Translations under genes and position numbers: made by a program | Source: Methanobacteriaceae archaeon | GTDB taxonomy: Archaea > Methanobacteriota > Methanobacteria > Methanobacteriales > Methanobacteriaceae | Direction of reading: 5' to 3' | Assembly: GCA_030681145.1 (NCBI GenBank) | Contig: JAUXXK010000194.1 | Location: 1 to 7,715, forward strand | DNA length: 7,715 nt | Shown: one piece after another, positions 5,118 to 7,715 of the stretch | Layout of the letters: each line of letters starts with the position of its first letter | Numbering within the stretch: the stretch's first letter is position 1 | Notes under the pieces: generated by a model | Databases searched by the model: none | The model's input: the letters and a program-made list of their open reading frames with translations, nothing else | Told to the model about the DNA's origin: nothing

Positions 5118-5495
5118 ATGAAGGTTAGGGATGTTATGATCACTGAAATGGATATTATAGATGAAAATGAAAGCTTGGCAGAAGTTCTTAAAAACTCAGT
5201 AGAGAAAGGAAAGGGTAGCTTTGTGGTGACCAGTGATAAAATTAAAGTGGGCATCGTAACTACATGGGATGTTTTAGAAGCCATTGCTGAAGGTGATGAC
5301 ATTAGTGAAGTTAAGGCTTGGGAAGTCATGGAAAGAGATTTGGTTACAATAGATCCTACAGTTAGTCTTAAAGAAGCAGCAAAGCAGATGGTTAATCATG
5401 TTGTATGGCGCCTTTTGGTGGAAGAAGATGATAATATCATTGGTATGGTAAGCGCTACTGATATTTTTCAAGCTAAAATGGATAAAAGATACTAA
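5118..5495 (+). CDS. Small two-CBS-domain protein
   Basis: This 125-residue soluble protein is made of two CBS domains, which pair into a Bateman module that senses adenosyl ligands such as AMP, ATP or S-adenosylmethionine. Domain 1 spans about 1-60, starting MKVRDVM and ending GIVTTWDVLEA (45-55); domain 2 spans about 66-121, starting WEVMERDLVTI (68-78) and ending GMVSATDIFQA (109-119). The conserved TTWD and SATD signatures, with Thr/Ser and Asp in the ribose/phosphate-contacting position, are intact in both. No catalytic domain is attached, so it probably acts on a partner, which cannot be named. ATG at 5118 follows GGGGTGA with a 4-nt gap. It is the only plus-strand gene, in a unit of its own. 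Confidence 0.93.
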   Translation: MKVRDVMITEMDIIDENESLAEVLKNSVEKGKGSFVVTSDKIKVGIVTTWDVLEAIAEGDDISEVKAWEVMERDLVTIDPTVSLKEAAKQMVNHVVWRLLVEEDDNIIGMVSATDIFQAKMDKRY

Positions 5496-5594
5496 TATTT
5501 ATTATTTGAAGCTTTTATTCATTATAATACTTATTTCAGTTTATTTTATATATTGCCCTATTGATTAATTAACTGGAATGTATGTTTCATCTTA

Positions 5595-5601
5595 TTTTTT
5601 T
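5595..5601 (+). terminator. Oligo-T tract, possible CBS gene terminator
   Basis: Seven consecutive T residues occur 100 bp after the CBS stop codon in an otherwise AT-rich gap. Archaeal RNA polymerase can stop at such tracts without a hairpin. The hairpin at 5642-5670 is the stronger candidate. Confidence 0.3.
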
Positions 5602-5641
5602 ATATAGTTACTATACAAGTTTGAATTTAAAAGATAACCAT

Positions 5642-5670
5642 AAGCAGTGAAATTTTATTCACTGCTTTTT
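5642..5670 (+). terminator. Hairpin terminator in the convergent CBS/aglB gap
   Basis: A perfect 10-bp stem, AAGCAGTGAA with TTCACTGCTT, closes a 6-nt loop and runs into TTTTT on the plus strand. It has the only clearly GC-containing stem in the intergenic sequence. It lies 146 bp after the CBS stop codon and, on the other strand, just 5 bp after the aglB stop codon, where it may act as a 3'-end structure although no T-run follows on that strand. Confidence 0.7.
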
Positions 5671-5672
5671 AA

Positions 5673-7715
5673 TTAAGTGGTTGCATTAATTTTTGAGTTT
5701 GTAGATGTCCACAAAACCACACCGGGTTCTTGATGTATGAATTTGAACGAAGTTTGATTGAACCCACCCATTAAGAATAATTTGGTGAACATAGAATCCT
5801 CCAGAGCTTTATCCATAATAACGGTGGTATATGTGCCGTTCTCACCAATAACCAGTAAACTTAGTGTGCTGTTTTCTTCCACTATTTCATTTACAGCTAG
5901 TCTGTTTCCTTGAATAATAACTAATTTGTGAGGGTTTATACTCTGGAATGTAGTATTCTCTCCTACTATAATACTGGCATTGATTTGATTAGTTCCATTA
6001 ATTCCTTCTTGGATTAGTACTCCAATCATCTGGTTTCCTACCTGAGTATTAACTGTTTGTACCATTGTTGTATTGTTGATTACTTGAGGTTTAGAACTGC
6101 CTACGGAAGGGAAATAACTCGCACGACTTGCATTTTGGTTTTGGAAATCCCAATTTCCAAAGTAACTCCACCAACCGGCTTTTCCTAACATGTCCGAGCT
6201 TGCTACAAATACAAATGGCGTTTCGTTGGATGGGTGGGTGTAGGTAAGTATTTTTTGTGCCTGTGATTGGGTTAATTTATAATTATTCACCATTACATTC
6301 TTAGCATTATCTTTAGAAAGCCCTAGGGTATCAGTTAAAATTTCTGATGTTTTTCCACTATCATTTGTGTAATTATCAAGTGTTAAGTATGCTTGATCTC
6401 CACTGGAAGATAACATTCTAAATATTCCCACAGAAAGAGTTTCATTATTTGTTAACATGGCCTTACCTATCCAGTATGCTCGGGGTGTGTTTTGAGAACC
6501 CCCATCAAATGTCACGGGCCTATCTGCCGCTGCAGTGAAAAGGTGACCAAAATCCCACCATGACATTACCACGGTATTGTTGGGTGTGTTGTTTTGTATC
6601 CATTGCATGGAATTCCACATTCCATCGTCAGTACCAGGAACCACTGAATTTGACATAATATTTGCTGCACTGACTGATGGGGCTATTACAGCTAGTACTA
6701 CTAAACACATCACTATTGGTGCTCTTATTTCTGGTTTTTTGATAACCATAACTACTAAAGCGGCCACTAATCCTGCTAATAGAGTTATAATTATCGAAAA
6801 GCCAAAAGGATACAGTGTTAATGCGCCTCCAATAAATGCCAGCAAAGCTAAGGTAGAATTTGTTTTTAAATTTTCTCTAATATATTCCACGGCAAAACCT
6901 AAAAATATTCCTGCACAGAGACTTATTGGCAGTGAAAATGTTGATACAAACCTGAAACCTTTAGTTACGGCATAACCAGTCATCAGTATCCATACTATAA
7001 ATAAAACAACATATATCAAATTCTGGCGCTTGGCTACAAATAATTCTTCTTTACTTAATTTAATGTCTTTATCGGCTGATTCTTTAATATTTTTACTTTT
7101 ACCCGCATATTTTCCTTTTCTATTTGATTTGGATGGTTTTTTTATGGATTTGGAACTTTTAGTTTTATACTTTTTGATTTGATATAATGACTTTATTTTC
7201 CAGATTAATACACCAATTCCCATTATGCCTGAAATGAATACAAGTAATCCTCCCACACCTCCAATAATGGAGGATTGGTTTGGTAAAAATATTCCTGAAA
7301 TTCCGTTTGCAGTATTAATTAAGCTAGGTATTTGCAATTCAGACACGGATATATATACATTGGGATATGAAGTGGCATGTGACAGGGCCTGTATCTGATT
7401 TACCCCAATTAATCCGTATATTGAGTTCACTATTGACCCAAATCCATTGAATATTCCTACGAATAATCCTCCTAATACTAGAACTATGATCAAAGAAAAT
7501 AGCTCTTTTTGATCTAAAAACCACTTTAATTTATTAGAATATTCTTTTACCGGCTTTTTATCTTTTAAAATTAAATTTTCAATTATAATGTAGGCTAAGA
7601 CAAACACGATCAGCAGGGATAAATAAAATATGTATCCGACCCAGGCTAAAGAAAACACTATCAATGATATTGCAGATAATGTTGCAAATATTGCACTTTT
7701 TCTTACATATTCTGC
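5673..7715 (-). CDS. aglB: AglB/STT3 oligosaccharyltransferase (N-terminus outside window)
   Basis: This is the catalytic subunit of archaeal N-glycosylation, transferring glycan from a dolichol carrier to Asn in N-X-S/T on the outer membrane face. The frame is open to the right edge, so the TTG at 7664 is not taken as the start; 680 codons are visible and the first transmembrane helices, with the acidic DxD region, are missing. Numbering from that TTG: hydrophobic segments lie at about 1-28, 56-76, 132-154, 216-260 and 270-333; SVSE (106-109) is the external-loop glutamate motif of archaeal AglB; WWDFG (369-373) is the family's WWDYG signature with Phe for Tyr; a soluble C-terminal domain follows, with SSDMLGKAGWW (489-499) as a possible DK-type motif. 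A lysine-rich cytoplasmic-type loop (156-213) and many N-X-S/T sequons are notable. Confidence 0.95.
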   Translation of the reverse strand, partial: AEYVRKSAIFATLSAISLIVFSLAWVGYIFYLSLLIVFVLAYIIIENLILKDKKPVKEYSNKLKWFLDQKELFSLIIVLVLGGLFVGIFNGFGSIVNSIYGLIGVNQIQALSHATSYPNVYISVSELQIPSLINTANGISGIFLPNQSSIIGGVGGLLVFISGIMGIGVLIWKIKSLYQIKKYKTKSSKSIKKPSKSNRKGKYAGKSKNIKESADKDIKLSKEELFVAKRQNLIYVVLFIVWILMTGYAVTKGFRFVSTFSLPISLCAGIFLGFAVEYIRENLKTNSTLALLAFIGGALTLYPFGFSIIITLLAGLVAALVVMVIKKPEIRAPIVMCLVVLAVIAPSVSAANIMSNSVVPGTDDGMWNSMQWIQNNTPNNTVVMSWWDFGHLFTAAADRPVTFDGGSQNTPRAYWIGKAMLTNNETLSVGIFRMLSSSGDQAYLTLDNYTNDSGKTSEILTDTLGLSKDNAKNVMVNNYKLTQSQAQKILTYTHPSNETPFVFVASSDMLGKAGWWSYFGNWDFQNQNASRASYFPSVGSSKPQVINNTTMVQTVNTQVGNQMIGVLIQEGINGTNQINASIIVGENTTFQSINPHKLVIIQGNRLAVNEIVEENSTLSLLVIGENGTYTTVIMDKALEDSMFTKLFLMGGFNQTSFKFIHQEPGVVLWTSTNSKINATT

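Noticed and set aside
5063..5471. Minus-strand open frames opposite the CBS-domain gene
   Set aside because: The plus-strand frame has two intact CBS domains, a strong Shine-Dalgarno and a promoter; the antisense frames have no recognisable content.
6577..6975. A 132-codon plus-strand open frame inside aglB
   Set aside because: It is the antisense of transmembrane coding sequence in a gene with clear SVSE and WWDFG motifs; no Shine-Dalgarno or promoter stands out.
7662..7664. TTG at 7664 as the true start of aglB
   Set aside because: The frame continues open to the window edge, the codons before it encode plausible membrane-protein sequence, and the first helices of the family would be missing.

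Overview
The window is AT-rich euryarchaeal chromosome and almost certainly comes from a methanogen of the Methanobacteriales, with a Methanobacterium-like genus the best guess. The reasons are the archaeal/eukaryotic-type informational genes (S19e, PDCD5-type DNA-binding protein, RNase P protein 4, AK6/Fap7-type kinase, DRG-type GTPase), an AglB/STT3 oligosaccharyltransferase, a methanogen-type Thi4 and TATA-like promoters. From memory, not from a search, the gene order resembles that of Methanothermobacter. Nothing in it looks like a mobile element, CRISPR array or phage.

Layout. Ten protein genes are visible, nine on the minus strand. Reading in the minus direction from the right edge: (1) aglB/STT3, missing its N-terminus beyond the right edge (5673-7715); (2) one plus-strand gene for a small two-CBS-domain protein (5118-5495), convergent with aglB and divergent from the GTPase; (3) a DRG-family GTPase with a TGS domain (3865-4959); (4) thi4 for the thiamine thiazole (2998-3774); (5) an AK6/Fap7-like adenylate kinase (2381-2950); (6) a 338-bp AT-rich gap with an exact 31-bp palindrome; (7) a compact translation/RNA-processing operon: rnp4, a YhbY/CRM protein, rps19e, a PDCD5-family protein, and an uncharacterised PP-loop ATP pyrophosphatase (1-563) that runs off the left edge.

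How the genes fit together. The left operon joins tRNA 5' maturation (RNase P), an RNA-binding protein of the ribosome-assembly type, a small-subunit ribosomal protein, and a PP-loop enzyme whose superfamily includes tRNA-modifying enzymes. The AK6/Fap7-like kinase and the DRG GTPase next to it belong to families linked to ribosome assembly or translation, so most of the window is ribosome and RNA housekeeping, with thiamine biosynthesis and N-glycosylation genes set among it.

Most interesting points: the uncharacterised PP-loop protein attached to the ribosomal operon; Thi4 with His at the position where eukaryotic suicide enzymes carry the sulfur-donating Cys, plus an Ala after the conserved TGH; a palindrome abutting the probable thi4 promoter; UUG starts on three of four complete operon genes; a 38-bp gene overlap; a lysine-rich loop and dense N-glycosylation sequons in AglB; and the palindrome and repeats in the 2043-2380 gap. 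I found no strong evidence of a wholly new multi-gene system.
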